Assembly (NCBI RefSeq): GCF_050279675.1 | Contig: NZ_JBNNUK010000016.1 | Location: 24,360-88,359 of the forward strand | DNA length: 64,000 bases | Origin: Viridibacillus sp050279675 | GTDB taxonomy: Bacteria > Bacillota > Bacilli > Bacillales_A > Planococcaceae | Reading direction: 5' to 3' | Part shown: positions 1 to 9,887 of the stretch, piece after piece | Numbering within the stretch: the first letter of the stretch is position 1 | Layout of the letters: every line of letters starts with the position of its first letter | The notes under the pieces: generated by a model | What the model was told of the DNA's origin: nothing | The model's database searches: none | Seen by the model: only the letters and a program-made list of their open reading frames with translations | Translations under genes and position numbers: made by a program

Positions 1-173
1 ATAGTCTCCCCTAAAGTAGATGCCTGCATTGCTCGTTCTTCAAACGTTTCCATCAGAGACTTCTCAATCTCCCATTTCGCTACAATAGTGATCAGAATAC
101 ATAAAAACAAAATAACGAAAACTTGTAACACATTGAATTTCATTCCGATCTTAATATGCTTTAGTTTGTTCAA
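1..173 (-). CDS. N-terminal part of a membrane sensor, probably a methyl-accepting chemotaxis protein (cut by window edge)
   Basis: The minus strand reads from a TTG start at 173, preceded by a good GGAGAGG ribosome binding site at about 180-186, to the window edge without a stop. The 57 visible residues are a short basic stretch (NKLKHIKIGMKFN), one hydrophobic helix (VLQVFVILFLCILITIVA) and the start of a likely extracytoplasmic helix. This is how chemotaxis receptors and sensor kinases begin. A complete chemotaxis receptor lies just upstream on the same strand, which favours the receptor reading. The signalling part is outside the window, so a histidine kinase or diguanylate cyclase cannot be excluded. 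Confidence 0.55.
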   Translation of the reverse strand, partial: MNKLKHIKIGMKFNVLQVFVILFLCILITIVAKWEIEKSLMETFEERAMQASTLGET

Positions 174-334
174 AAAAACCTCTCCTGTCATGTCTTTCAA
201 ATTTATTTTTTTAGAGCTTAATACATGATAAAGGTCTTAATTAATTTCATAAAAATACAAATTATTAGATAATTATATATATTATAGTAAACAGGCAATA
301 AATAATAGTAGGTTTTTCGAATAATTTTGACAAT

Positions 335-376
335 AAAAAAACACCTATCTCTCACTCTTAGGAAAAGAGATAGGTA
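335..376 (-). terminator. Terminator of the chemotaxis receptor gene
   Basis: A 10-bp stem (343-352 pairing with 366-375) is followed on the minus strand by a run of seven T residues. It sits about 20 bases after the stop codon of the receptor gene. Confidence 0.8.
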
Positions 377-395
377 TTCAATAATACTTATTATC

Positions 396-2081
396 TTATA
401 CTTTAAATCGTTGCGTTAATGTTTGTAATTCTACTGCTTGCTGACTTAGTTCTTGTACAACACTGTTTATTTCTTGCAATGTTGCAGTTTGTTCTTCTAC
501 AGCACCTGAAATATGTGCAGATTGCATTGCAGCTATTTCGGCATTTGCCGCAATTTCTTCTACAGAGGCAGTTACTTCTTCAGTACCTGCAGATAATTGC
601 TCGGAAGTTGCCGTTATATCTTCCAGCTGCGTTGTCATTTGAGATACAGAGTTTACAATCTGTCCAAACGATTCGTTCGCATTATCCAACACGTAAACAC
701 CTTGGCTGACATTTTTTAGCCCTTCTTCTATTGAAGATGCAACAGTTTTTGTATCATTTTGGATTGTTTGCGTTAAATGAACAATTTGTGATGCCGACCC
801 TTTAGATCCTTCAGCTAGCTTACGTACTTCTTCTGCTACCACAGCAAATCCTTTACCATGCTCCCCTGCACGTGCCGCTTCGATTGCAGCGTTTAATGCT
901 AGTAAATTTGTTTGATCTGTAATATCGGTAATTACTTTTGTCATTTTTTGAATCTCAAGTGTTTGTGCAGTCAGTTTTTGTATTAACTCATTTGTTTCAT
1001 TTGTCGAATTGGAAATAACATGCATTTGTTGTTTGGCAACTTCTAATATTTTTGTACCTTCACTTGCAATTTTCGTAGTATCAACTGCATGATCAAATAA
1101 CAATTGTGAAGCTTCAGCAATTCGGCTTACTCCGATTGCTGTTTCTTGCATTGCAATGGAGCTATCCTTCGCTATTTCAACGGAATCGACAGATCCTTTA
1201 GAAGTTTGCTCAACGCTATTCGACACACCTTCAGCAGCTTGTGAAACTTCAGTTGTACTTGCAGATAGCTCTTCAATGGCTGCACTTAATTGACTTGTAT
1301 TATCTGAAATACTAGTAATCAATTCTTTTAGATAGCGCTTCATTTGATTGAAGGATACTGCTAATTGACCGATTTCATCATTACTCTTAACATCAAAATC
1401 CGAATGTGTTAAATCTCCAGTTGCAATTAGATTAGAACCTTTTACAATTGCCCTTAAAGGATTACCAACCGTTTTCTTAATGAATATGATGAAGAAAATT
1501 GCTAGAATTATGCTAAGTAAAGAGATGATAGTTGCTAGAAGCATAGCTTGTTCTGCTATTTTATGAACACCTTCATTCGCTTTATCTAATTCTTTTTTCT
1601 GAAAGTCCATAATTTCTATAGCAGATTCTAGAATCTTTCCATTTGCTACCGAACCAACTTCGTTCAATTCTTTTTTAGCAGCGTCTTTATTGCCTTTTTC
1701 ATATTCTGAAATGACCAAATCTGCGGAATTATCAAATTTTTCTTTGTTTGCATTGATGTCAGACATATAAGAATGCATTTTTTCCGACATTTCTTTACTA
1801 TTTAAATCAGATAATGATTGATTAAGCTTTTGCTGATAACTTTGTAAATTCCTTTTTTCTGTATCATTGCCTTCTATTAAATATGAACGTAAAAACAAAC
1901 CTTGCGCAGCAAGATTGAATTGAATATCATTCGCTAATTGGATTTTTTCAAAACGATCTTTCGTTACTTCATCGAAAGCATCTTCAACCTTTGATAAACG
2001 ATTATAGTTAAATACTAAAATCACTAGCATCATGACAATCATCGTAATAAAGCCTAAACTAATTTTCTTTTGAATAGACAT
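396..2081 (-). CDS. Methyl-accepting chemotaxis protein
   Basis: Membrane receptor that passes ligand signals to CheA/CheW. The start is the ATG at 2081, because GAGGGG lies 8 bases upstream; an in-frame upstream ATG at 2099 has no such site. From this start the protein is 561 residues. It has a short cytoplasmic tail, TM1 (about residues 10-25), a mostly helical periplasmic-side domain of the 4HB_MCP type, TM2 (about 185-207), a HAMP domain (about 208-262) and a long helical signalling domain. The hairpin tip contains the conserved stretch TNLLALNAAIEAARAGEHGK (about residue 390). Length and domain order are normal for the family. The ligand cannot be predicted. Confidence 0.95.
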   Translation of the reverse strand: MSIQKKISLGFITMIVMMLVILVFNYNRLSKVEDAFDEVTKDRFEKIQLANDIQFNLAAQGLFLRSYLIEGNDTEKRNLQSYQQKLNQSLSDLNSKEMSEKMHSYMSDINANKEKFDNSADLVISEYEKGNKDAAKKELNEVGSVANGKILESAIEIMDFQKKELDKANEGVHKIAEQAMLLATIISLLSIILAIFFIIFIKKTVGNPLRAIVKGSNLIATGDLTHSDFDVKSNDEIGQLAVSFNQMKRYLKELITSISDNTSQLSAAIEELSASTTEVSQAAEGVSNSVEQTSKGSVDSVEIAKDSSIAMQETAIGVSRIAEASQLLFDHAVDTTKIASEGTKILEVAKQQMHVISNSTNETNELIQKLTAQTLEIQKMTKVITDITDQTNLLALNAAIEAARAGEHGKGFAVVAEEVRKLAEGSKGSASQIVHLTQTIQNDTKTVASSIEEGLKNVSQGVYVLDNANESFGQIVNSVSQMTTQLEDITATSEQLSAGTEEVTASVEEIAANAEIAAMQSAHISGAVEEQTATLQEINSVVQELSQQAVELQTLTQRFKV

Positions 2082-2421
2082 TTGCCTAACCCCTCGCATC
2101 CTAAAATTAAGTAAACATATTAATATACAAGAACTCGACTAAAGCTATCGAATCCTTATATATCACCAACATAACTATAGCATTATGATTAGTCATAATT
2201 ACTGATTCAATTGAACCAACAATTGACCATGATACTTAATTTTTTTCTAACCAGAAGGACTAGAACTAAATCTTTTAGATTATAAATAAGTTAAATTTTA
2301 CATTGGAAATTGTTTCTATTTAATTTTCGTAGTAATAATCCATTTTCTTATCGATACAACGTTGCATATTAATATAATAAATCTCTTCATATATAATAGC
2401 TGTTGTTTTTAACTACTTTTT
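2082..2421. other. Intergenic region without recognised gene
   Basis: AT-rich spacer of about 340 bases between two minus-strand genes. It must hold the receptor promoter, but I see no convincing SigD-type (TAAA-N15-GCCGATAT) or SigA-type promoter. No ORF or hairpin stands out. Confidence 0.5.
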
Positions 2422-2664
2422 CTATTCATCAAAATATCCCTGATTATATCGTTGTATCAAATAATTTTCCAGAAATTCTCTACAGCTATTAGAAAGCTCA
2501 CTTTTTGATGGATGAATGACATCTCCATACGGTAATTCCCCTACAAAGCGTACCATCCCTGTAAATTCTCTTTTCAATTCATCATCGTAACCAGAAAATT
2601 TCACAAAGCATGTTTGAGGTCCATTATGAGCAAAGTCAACGATCATTACTTTATGATTATTCAT
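2422..2664 (-). CDS. Small hypothetical protein (80 aa)
   Basis: Short acidic soluble protein, not recognised. It begins with ATG at 2664 behind a modest GGTGAG site. The sequence (MNNHKVMIVDFAHNGPQTC...) shows alternating beta-type segments and a helical C-terminus (CREFLENYLIQRYNQ), with no signal peptide or membrane segment. Codon use is like the neighbours. It stands alone between the receptor gene and a long non-coding stretch. Confidence 0.6.
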   Translation of the reverse strand: MNNHKVMIVDFAHNGPQTCFVKFSGYDDELKREFTGMVRFVGELPYGDVIHPSKSELSNSCREFLENYLIQRYNQGYFDE

Positions 2665-2702
2665 ATTCTCACCACTTCCACATTTAATTTTTTAAAAGTA
2701 AG

Positions 2703-2733
2703 GGTCCATTGCGCTTAAAATGCGCAATGGACC
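2703..2733. terminator. Perfect 12-bp hairpin, possible terminator
   Basis: GGTCCATTGCGC (2703-2714) pairs perfectly with 2722-2733 around a 7-base loop. T-runs are poor on both strands. It lies about 40 bases upstream of the 80-aa gene on the minus strand, so it could end an upstream transcript or sit in that gene's leader. Confidence 0.5.
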
Positions 2734-2739
2734 TTATTA

Positions 2740-3548
2740 TTGTTGCCCTATTTCGTAGTTCCTTCATTATACTTACTTACATTTTGAATCTCGTTCAGAC
2801 AAAACAAATCAGAAGAACACAAGCAATCATAAAACAATTAGCTTTGGTGTAAATCCACCGTTCAATATTACTGCTCGATACAAGAAAATCAATAAATTGG
2901 CGTCCCCTGCTCCTAAAACAATAACGGTGTATGTAAATTGGATAACTTATTATCACCAATATAAAAACTTATCTAATAGTTATACTTGAAATCGCACTAA
3001 CTAATTCACCATGTTCATAGATGGATAGGTAATGATTAGAATAGAAGTTTTGTATTATCCAAAATAGGTGACGAACTCTTCTTCTATAATAACAAATTAA
3101 AAGATGCAGTTACATCTGAAATTATACATTAATTCATAAATGAATTCTTTGAATCATATAATTAAAGCGGTAAGTATTTTACGAAAAAAGTATATTAATG
3201 TAGAAATAGATAGAATTATAGAGAATATTCAGTAATTAAATCCATAGTTATTTTGCACTATTTTTAATATTCTGAAATTATATTCTTTATTAAATTGATT
3301 ACATGAAAAAATATCCACGATAATAGTTTTCTTTCAAATACATTTAATTGATATTTTTATTATCATAAAAATATCACAATTTCACTTTAGTAATTCAACG
3401 CACTGAATCTATCATTATTACTATTAAAAAGTTATTTCCCTAATAAATTATATAATTGGATTTTATTTGTTTCTATGGAATTCTTTTTTTGTTATATTGA
3501 AATTAAGCTTTTCACAAGGGCTTATTATTTTAGATAAGGGGGATTTAA
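2740..3548. other. Long AT-rich intergenic region upstream of oppA
   Basis: About 800 bases with no supported gene. A short ORF near 3140-3235 could encode MNSLNHIIKAVSILRKKYIN and a further 11 residues, but it has no ribosome binding site and is probably decayed sequence. The region just before oppA must hold its promoter, and AGGGGGA at 3536-3542 is the oppA ribosome binding site. Confidence 0.5.
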
Positions 3549-5207
3549 ATGGCTAAAAAGAAAAAGTATGTACTGTTTACTCTTTTAGCAATTATTTCAT
3601 TAGTCTTAGCAGCTTGTAATTTTGGGGGAGATACTGCTAAAGACGATGACGAAGGTAACAAAGGCTCAGAAGGTGCTGTGCAAGAAAAGAAAAAAGCACT
3701 AAATTTAGTAATTGCTTCTGAACCACCTGCAATGAATCCGCAGTTGGCTACTGATACAACTTCTGGGAATATTTTATTAAGTCTTTTTGAAGGTTTAACT
3801 AGACTTGATAAAGATGCAAAATATGAAAAAGCATTGGCTGAAGATATTCAAATTAGTGATGACCAATTGACTTACACGTTTAAATTACGTGATGCTAAAT
3901 GGACAAATGGTGATTCTGTTGTTGCAGGTGATTTTGAATACGCTTGGAAATGGGCTTTAGATCCAGCTAATACATCTGAGTATGCATCTCAGCTATATCC
4001 TATTAAAGGTGCTGAAGAATTTAATACTGGTAAAGGTTCTGCTGATGACATTGCTATTAAAGTTGTAGATGATAAAACTTTGGAAGTTACTTTAGCAAAT
4101 CCTACTCCTTACTTCCTTGAGTTAACAGCATTCCAAACATATATGCCTATTAACAAAAAGGTTGCTGAAGCAAACAAAGAATGGTACGCAGATGCTGGTG
4201 AAAACTACGTTACAAATGGTCCATTCAAATTAGCTGAATGGCAACATGACGCCTCTCTAAAATTAGAAAAGAATGCTGATTATTGGGATGTTGCAAATGT
4301 TAAATTAGACGAAGTAAATATTGGCATGGTAGAGAAAGAAGCGACAGCTGTTAGTAAGTTTAAAGCTGGTGAAATTGATTATCTAGGTTCTCCGTTCCAA
4401 ACTGTGGCACTGGATTCAATTGATGAGTTCAAAAAGAGCAACCAATTAAATATTCAACCATTAGCTGGTGTATATTGGTACAAATTAAACAATAAAGGTA
4501 AATTCACGAAGAATGCTAATATTCGTAAAGCTTTGACATTAGCTATTAATCGTCAAGAGTTAATTTCAAATGTAACTAAAGGTGAACAAACACCAGCTTT
4601 AGGAATGGTTCCTCCTGCTGTTGCTGGTTTTGAAGAAGACCGCGGTTATATGAAAGACAATGATATTGAAGGTGCAAAAGCTGCACTTGAAGCTGGTATG
4701 AAAGAGCTTGGCATTAAAAAAGCATCTGACATTGAAATTGGCATTTCAATTAATACAAGTGAAGCACATAATGCGATTGCACAGTTTATCCAAGAAGGTT
4801 GGAAAAAGAACTTAGGTATCAAAGTGAAAATTGATAACTCTGAGTGGCAAGTATATTTAGATAAGTTAACTAACCTAGATTATGAAGTAGGTCGTATGGG
4901 TTGGATCGCTGACTATAGAGATCCTTACACATTCCTAGAAATGTACTCTACTGCTGATAATGGTAACAATGATACTGGATGGGAAAATCCAAAGTACAAA
5001 GAGTTGATGAAGAAATCAGTAGCTGAAAAAGACCCTGCAAAGCGTCTTGAAATTTTAAAAGAAGCTGAAGGAATTGCAATGGGAGAACTACCAGTTGCAC
5101 CTATCTACTACTACACAACCCTTTTTGTTAAAAAGGATTCTGTAACAGGTATGGAACCTGATCCAATCGGTAATATCCAGCTTAAAAGAGCAGATATCAC
5201 TGAATAA
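3549..5207 (+). CDS. oppA: Oligopeptide ABC transporter, substrate-binding lipoprotein OppA
   Basis: Extracellular peptide-binding component of an Opp importer, 552 residues, SBP_bac_5 family. The N-terminus is a lipoprotein signal peptide with positive residues (MAKKKK), a hydrophobic stretch and lipobox LVLAAC, so the mature protein starts at Cys23 and is anchored to the membrane. Family hallmarks include 'DAKWTNGDSVVAGDFEYAWK' (about residue 115) and 'YWDVANVKLDEV'. The start is ATG at 3549 with AGGGGGA 6 bases upstream. It is the first gene of oppABCDF and is separated from oppB by a hairpin that probably gives more OppA than membrane components. DppE-like specificity for di- or tripeptides cannot be excluded. 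Confidence 0.95.
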   Translation: MAKKKKYVLFTLLAIISLVLAACNFGGDTAKDDDEGNKGSEGAVQEKKKALNLVIASEPPAMNPQLATDTTSGNILLSLFEGLTRLDKDAKYEKALAEDIQISDDQLTYTFKLRDAKWTNGDSVVAGDFEYAWKWALDPANTSEYASQLYPIKGAEEFNTGKGSADDIAIKVVDDKTLEVTLANPTPYFLELTAFQTYMPINKKVAEANKEWYADAGENYVTNGPFKLAEWQHDASLKLEKNADYWDVANVKLDEVNIGMVEKEATAVSKFKAGEIDYLGSPFQTVALDSIDEFKKSNQLNIQPLAGVYWYKLNNKGKFTKNANIRKALTLAINRQELISNVTKGEQTPALGMVPPAVAGFEEDRGYMKDNDIEGAKAALEAGMKELGIKKASDIEIGISINTSEAHNAIAQFIQEGWKKNLGIKVKIDNSEWQVYLDKLTNLDYEVGRMGWIADYRDPYTFLEMYSTADNGNNDTGWENPKYKELMKKSVAEKDPAKRLEILKEAEGIAMGELPVAPIYYYTTLFVKKDSVTGMEPDPIGNIQLKRADITE

Positions 5208-5260
5208 TACGCACGCAGTACACGCTGGATAAACTGTTAGATATTCTATCAACAGCAAAG

Positions 5261-5305
5261 AGCTGCCTCATAGTCGTTTACTCGGCTTATGAGACAGCTT
5301 TTTTT
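5261..5305 (+). terminator. Intercistronic attenuator between oppA and oppB
   Basis: AGCTGCCTCATA (5261-5272) pairs with 5288-5299 with one mismatch and is followed by seven T residues. It looks like a rho-independent terminator. Because oppBCDF follow without another obvious promoter, partial read-through is likely and would set a high OppA to OppBCDF ratio. Confidence 0.8.
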
Positions 5306-5340
5306 AAACTAAACTCTAAGAAAAAAAGGAGGAGTTTCAT

Positions 5341-6270
5341 GTGATTAAATACATTTTAAAAAGACTTATGTACATTTTGCTTGCGCTTTTTGTCATTATT
5401 TCCGCCACTTTCTTCTTAATGAGATTGGCCCCAGGAAGTCCATTTGCAAGTGAGCGTAGTTTTCCACCTCAAATCGAGAAACAGTTAAATGCAAAATATG
5501 GGTTAGACAATCCTTGGTATATCCAATATAAAGATTATCTTATCGACTCAGCTTCGTTCGACTTTGGTGAATCGATGAAATATAAAATGCGCTCTACAAA
5601 TGATATGATTTCTGAGGGATTCCCTATTTCTTTAACTTTGGGTATTGAAGCCATGCTACTTGCTGTGGGACTAGGCATACTTTTAGGTGTCATTTCAGCG
5701 CTTTATCACAATCGCTTTCCCGATTATTTAGCTACTACAATTGCTGTCGTAGGAATATCAATCCCCTCTTTTGTATTGGCAGGTTTATTGCAGTATTTCG
5801 TAGCTTTAAAACTAGGATGGTTCCCAATAAGCGGTTGGAAAGGTTTTAGCTATAGTATTTTACCTGCATTCGCTATTGCCATGACACATATGGGTTTTAT
5901 CGCCAAACTTACACGTTCCAGTATGCTTGAGCAAAATAATAGTGATTATGTCAAAATGGCACGGGCAAAAGGAATTGGCAAATGGACTATTGTTTTCCGA
6001 CATACATTACGTAATGCCCTGTTACCTGTCGTTACATATATTGGACCTTTAACAGCTGGTGTTGTGACGGGAAGTTTTATTGTAGAACAAATTTTTGCAA
6101 TACCAGGACTTGGTAAGCACTTCGTTACGAGTATTTCGAATCGTGATTACACAGTTATTATGGGTACTACCGTGTTCTACTCTATCATCCTTTTACTTGC
6201 GGTATTTATCGTAGATATTTTATACGGTATTATCGATCCACGTATTAAGCTGAGAGGAGCGAAAAAATAA
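5341..6270 (+). CDS. oppB: Oligopeptide ABC transporter permease OppB
   Basis: Inner permease subunit, 309 residues, with about six membrane helices. It starts with GTG at 5341, since the overlapping ATG at 5339 runs straight into TGA, and AAGGAGG lies at 5326-5332. The N-terminus MIKYILKRLMYILLALFVI is typical of OppB/DppB. The EAA loop that contacts the ATPase (about residues 205-225, 'MARAKGIGKWTIVFRHTLRN') is intact. The stop overlaps the start of oppC by one base (TAATG), so the two are translationally coupled. Confidence 0.94.
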   Translation: MIKYILKRLMYILLALFVIISATFFLMRLAPGSPFASERSFPPQIEKQLNAKYGLDNPWYIQYKDYLIDSASFDFGESMKYKMRSTNDMISEGFPISLTLGIEAMLLAVGLGILLGVISALYHNRFPDYLATTIAVVGISIPSFVLAGLLQYFVALKLGWFPISGWKGFSYSILPAFAIAMTHMGFIAKLTRSSMLEQNNSDYVKMARAKGIGKWTIVFRHTLRNALLPVVTYIGPLTAGVVTGSFIVEQIFAIPGLGKHFVTSISNRDYTVIMGTTVFYSIILLLAVFIVDILYGIIDPRIKLRGAKK

Positions 6271-7214
6271 TGTCACAACAACAATTAGAAAAAATCGAAA
6301 AAGAAATGTTTGAAATTGTCGGAGGAAGACATGAAGAAACTGAAAAGCTAGCAAAGAAATCTATGTCTTTTTGGAAAGAGGTTATCATTCGATTTGCTCA
6401 CAATAAATTAGCTATTTTCGGTTTAATAGCACTTATGACTATTTTATTAATGGCTATTTTTGCACCTATATTTTCACAGTATACTTATAGTGAACAACTT
6501 GGATTATACAATAAGGCTCCATCAGCAGCCAATTGGTTTGGTACAGATGATTTAGGACGAGATGTATTTGTTCGTGTTTGGGAAGGTGCAAGAATTTCTC
6601 TATTCATTGGCATTACTGCTGCTATTATTGATTTAGTTATCGGGGTAGTATGGGGCAGTATTTCAGGACTAGCTGGGGAACGTGTAGATAATATTATGAT
6701 GCGTATTGCAGATGTTTTAACAGCGGTCCCCTATTTACTTGTTGTAATCGTTTTATCAGTAGTTTTAGGAAATGGAGCTTTTGGAAATGGCTTGTTACCT
6801 ATGATTATCGCACTTTCTGTCACTGGGTGGATTAATATGGCTCGAATAGTTCGTGGTGAAGTGCTATCCATCAAAAACCAAGAATTTGTCTTAGCTTCCC
6901 GTACTCTTGGAGCTAATACGAAACATTTAATTATTAAACATTTAATTCCAAATGCATTAGGTGCTATTTTAGTAACAATGACATTAACAATTCCAACTGC
7001 TATTTTCACAGAATCTTTCTTAAGTTATCTTGGCCTTGGTGTATCAGCACCAATAGCAAGCTGGGGTACAATGGCTTCTGAAGGGAACAATGCTATTACA
7101 AATGCGCCTTGGAGACTAATTTTCCCTGCGATAATGATTTGTACGACTATTTTTGCATTTAATGCAGTTGGCGATGGCTTGCGAGATGCACTAGATCCAA
7201 AATTACGTAAATAA
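6270..7214 (+). CDS. oppC: Oligopeptide ABC transporter permease OppC
   Basis: Second permease subunit, 314 residues. It has a longer charged N-terminal cytoplasmic tail (about 40 residues), then six membrane helices. The family motif 'GTDDLGRDVFVRVWEGARIS' (about residue 91) and the EAA loop 'ASRTLGANTKHLIIKHLIPN' are both present. Its ATG overlaps the oppB stop. It is followed after 14 bases by oppD. Confidence 0.94.
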   Translation: MSQQQLEKIEKEMFEIVGGRHEETEKLAKKSMSFWKEVIIRFAHNKLAIFGLIALMTILLMAIFAPIFSQYTYSEQLGLYNKAPSAANWFGTDDLGRDVFVRVWEGARISLFIGITAAIIDLVIGVVWGSISGLAGERVDNIMMRIADVLTAVPYLLVVIVLSVVLGNGAFGNGLLPMIIALSVTGWINMARIVRGEVLSIKNQEFVLASRTLGANTKHLIIKHLIPNALGAILVTMTLTIPTAIFTESFLSYLGLGVSAPIASWGTMASEGNNAITNAPWRLIFPAIMICTTIFAFNAVGDGLRDALDPKLRK

Positions 7215-7228
7215 GGAGGTTGAACAGA

Positions 7229-8302
7229 ATGAGTGAACCAATTTTACAAGTAAAAGATTTAAGAATTCATTTTAAAACGTTTGCGGGTGTCGTACAAGCT
7301 GTCCGCGGTGTGAATTTTGAACTAAAAGCCGGAGAAACACTTGCCATTGTAGGCGAATCTGGCTCGGGGAAAAGTGTTACAAGTAATGCCTTGATGAAGC
7401 TGATTCCAGAACCTCCTGGCATTTATGAGTCTGGTGAAATCATCTTTAACGGTCGTGATTTAATCCCCCTTTCAGATAAAGAAATGTCTAAAGTACGAGG
7501 TAATGAGATCTCGATGATTTTCCAGGATCCTATGACATCATTGAATCCAACTATGCGTGTCGGTAGACAAATTACTGAAGTAATTTTAAAACATAAGAAT
7601 GTATCAAAGTCTGATGCAAAAAAACGCGCAATTAAATTATTAGATCAAGTAGGAATTCCAATGCCTGAAAAACGCTATAAACAGTTTCCACACGAATTTT
7701 CTGGTGGTATGCGACAACGTGTTGTGATTGCTATTGCTTTAGCAGCTGAGCCTAAACTATTAATTGCTGACGAACCAACAACTGCTCTTGACGTAACAAT
7801 TCAAGCACAAATTTTAGAACTTATGAAGGAAATTCAAGAGACGAGTAATACATCGATTATCTTCATCACACATGATTTAGGTGTTGTTGCCAATGTTGCT
7901 GATCGAGTGGCAGTTATGTATGCTGGACAAATTGTTGAATATGGAACTGTAAATGAAATTTTCTATAATCCTAAGCACCCATACACATGGGGATTACTCG
8001 GTTCTATGCCAGATATTGATAGTAATTCAGATGAATTATTACGAACTATTCCAGGTTCACCGCCTGATTTAATTAATCCTCCTAAAGGAGATGCATTTGC
8101 AGCTCGCAATGAATTTGCTTTGGCAATTGATTATGAAAAAGAACCACCTATGTTCCAAGTAAGCGACACTCATTTTGCTAAAACATGGCTATTGCATCCT
8201 GATGCACCTAAAATTCCAATTCCTGAGGCTGTTGCAAAACGAATTGCAGGATATTTAGGAAAGGAGAATATGCTAAATGGCAAAAAAACTATTAGAAATT
8301 AA
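7229..8302 (+). CDS. oppD: Oligopeptide ABC transporter ATPase OppD
   Basis: ATP-binding subunit that drives peptide uptake. The ATG at 7229 is preferred over an in-frame TTG at 7220, because AAGGAGG ends at 7219 and would overlap the TTG. Visible motifs are Walker A GESGSGKSV, Walker B LLIADEPTTALD, ABC signature FSGGMRQRV and the H-loop THDLG. The C-terminal oligopeptide HPY region is present ('NPKHPYTWGLLGSMPDI'). The last 26 bases overlap the start of oppF. Confidence 0.95.
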   Translation: MSEPILQVKDLRIHFKTFAGVVQAVRGVNFELKAGETLAIVGESGSGKSVTSNALMKLIPEPPGIYESGEIIFNGRDLIPLSDKEMSKVRGNEISMIFQDPMTSLNPTMRVGRQITEVILKHKNVSKSDAKKRAIKLLDQVGIPMPEKRYKQFPHEFSGGMRQRVVIAIALAAEPKLLIADEPTTALDVTIQAQILELMKEIQETSNTSIIFITHDLGVVANVADRVAVMYAGQIVEYGTVNEIFYNPKHPYTWGLLGSMPDIDSNSDELLRTIPGSPPDLINPPKGDAFAARNEFALAIDYEKEPPMFQVSDTHFAKTWLLHPDAPKIPIPEAVAKRIAGYLGKENMLNGKKTIRN

Positions 8303-9188
8303 AAACTTAACTCAATATTTCGGTTCTTCAAAAGAGCTTGTAAAAGCTGTTGATGGCATTAGCTTCGATATTTATGAAGGTGAAACTCTTGGACTAGTAG
8401 GAGAATCTGGCTGTGGTAAATCTACAACTGGCCGCTCTATTATTCGCTTATATGATATAACGGATGGAGAAATTATCTTTAATGGCAAAGATGTTCATAG
8501 TAGTAAATCAGCAAATGAGATGAAGCAATTTAATCGACAAATGCAAATGATCTTCCAAGATCCATACGCTTCACTGAATCCTAGAATGAAAGCTAGTGAA
8601 ATTATTAGTGAAGGCTTTGATATTCACGGTCTTTATAAGAACAAAAAAGAACGCCGTGAAAAAGTAGAATCCTTACTAGAAGCTGTTGGTTTAAATAAGG
8701 AGCATGCAAACCGCTATGCACATGAATTTTCTGGCGGACAACGACAACGGATTGGTATTGCTCGTGCGCTGAGTCTAAACCCAAGTTTTATCATTGCAGA
8801 TGAACCGATTTCTGCACTGGATGTATCGATTCAAGCACAAGTTGTAAACTTATTAAAACAACTTCAAAAAGAATTTAATTTAACTTATTTATTCATTGCT
8901 CATGACCTTTCTATGGTGAAATATATTAGTGACCGTATTGCAGTTATGTATCGTGGTAAAATCGTTGAGATTGGGTTAGCAGATGATATCTATCATTCTC
9001 CTGTCCATCCATATACGAAATCTTTGCTCTCAGCTATTCCTTTACCAGATCCAATATCTGAATCAAAACGCACACGAATTCCTTATGAACACGAAGAACT
9101 AGATGAAAGCGCTTCATTTTATGAAGTAGCTGACAAACACTTCGTTTATGGTACCGCTGCTTCCGTAAAGAAATGGAAAAATGCTTAA
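8277..9188 (+). CDS. oppF: Oligopeptide ABC transporter ATPase OppF
   Basis: Second ATPase of the Opp transporter, 303 residues. It carries Walker A GESGCGKST, signature FSGGQRQRIGIARAL, Walker B FIIADEPISALD and H-loop AHDLS, followed by the C-terminal HPY segment ('SPVHPYTKSLLSAIPLPDP'). The ribosome binding site AAGGAG (8261-8266) lies inside oppD, and the reading frames overlap by 26 bases. It is the last gene of the operon. Confidence 0.95.
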   Translation: MAKKLLEIKNLTQYFGSSKELVKAVDGISFDIYEGETLGLVGESGCGKSTTGRSIIRLYDITDGEIIFNGKDVHSSKSANEMKQFNRQMQMIFQDPYASLNPRMKASEIISEGFDIHGLYKNKKERREKVESLLEAVGLNKEHANRYAHEFSGGQRQRIGIARALSLNPSFIIADEPISALDVSIQAQVVNLLKQLQKEFNLTYLFIAHDLSMVKYISDRIAVMYRGKIVEIGLADDIYHSPVHPYTKSLLSAIPLPDPISESKRTRIPYEHEELDESASFYEVADKHFVYGTAASVKKWKNA

Positions 9189-9198
9189 TAACACGACA

Positions 9199-9231
9199 AA
9201 ACCACCGCTCATTATATGAACGGTGGTTTTT
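9199..9231 (+). terminator. Terminator of the opp operon
   Basis: AAACCACCG (9199-9207) pairs with CGGTGGTTT (9221-9229) and is followed by T residues. It lies 10 bases after the oppF stop. The A-run on the other side lets it work also for minus-strand transcripts. Confidence 0.85.
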
Positions 9232-9253
9232 CATTATGTTAGAAGCTATAGAA

Positions 9254-9634
9254 TTAGTTTTCTTTCACAGCCGTTACCTGCTTCACTTTACGCCATTTTG
9301 AGCGTAATTCCCAAACAGTTATAAGTAATGCGAGCCAAACAAACCCATTGTTGAAGCTAATACCACTTGATGATTCACCACCGAGCAGTTGCATTACTAT
9401 TATTGTTAAAATGATATAACCAACTAAAAAAGCATGCCACTTAAATTCATCTAATACATTTCTATTCGATTGTTTAATTGGCAAAAAACTAATGACTATT
9501 AATATTAATATAAAAATTACGATAGGTTTTTTCGGAATTACTGAAAACATCTCCAATTGTGAGAAATAATCCATTACAAATAGTAAAGTTAACCCACTTA
9601 ATAGAAAAATATGTTTCGTTTTTAAAAAGGACAT
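9254..9634 (-). CDS. Small integral membrane protein (126 aa)
   Basis: Not recognised. The 126 residues contain about four hydrophobic helices (near residues 9-23, 36-52, 70-86, 95-108) separated by short charged loops, and a basic C-terminal tail (RSKWRKVKQVTAVKEN). The layout is that of a small polytopic membrane protein of unknown role. It is convergent with oppF and shares the terminator region. Confidence 0.7.
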   Translation of the reverse strand: MSFLKTKHIFLLSGLTLLFVMDYFSQLEMFSVIPKKPIVIFILILIVISFLPIKQSNRNVLDEFKWHAFLVGYIILTIIVMQLLGGESSSGISFNNGFVWLALLITVWELRSKWRKVKQVTAVKEN

Positions 9635-9801
9635 GACAGCTAACTCCTAGTTTTCTTCTAGTATATCAAAATCAGTAGAATGAGATCACATTATTTTCGT
9701 TAATAAAGTGAATTTTTCAATATCTCGAAGTATGAAATTCACCAAATCCATTTGTATATTATTTGGATTTAATAATGAATATACCTTATGTACTCATATA
9801 A

Positions 9802-9832
9802 AAAACCTCCAATGAGTCATCAGAGGTTTTGT
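9802..9832 (-). terminator. Terminator after the 113-aa gene
   Basis: AAAACCTC pairs with GAGGTTTT around a 13-base loop, and on the minus strand it ends in TTTTTT. It fits the end of the gene at 9888-10229. Confidence 0.7.
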
Positions 9833-9887
9833 AAGCTTGATTTACTGTTTGAACCAATACTATAAATTACCTTTTTAGTAGCCTAAA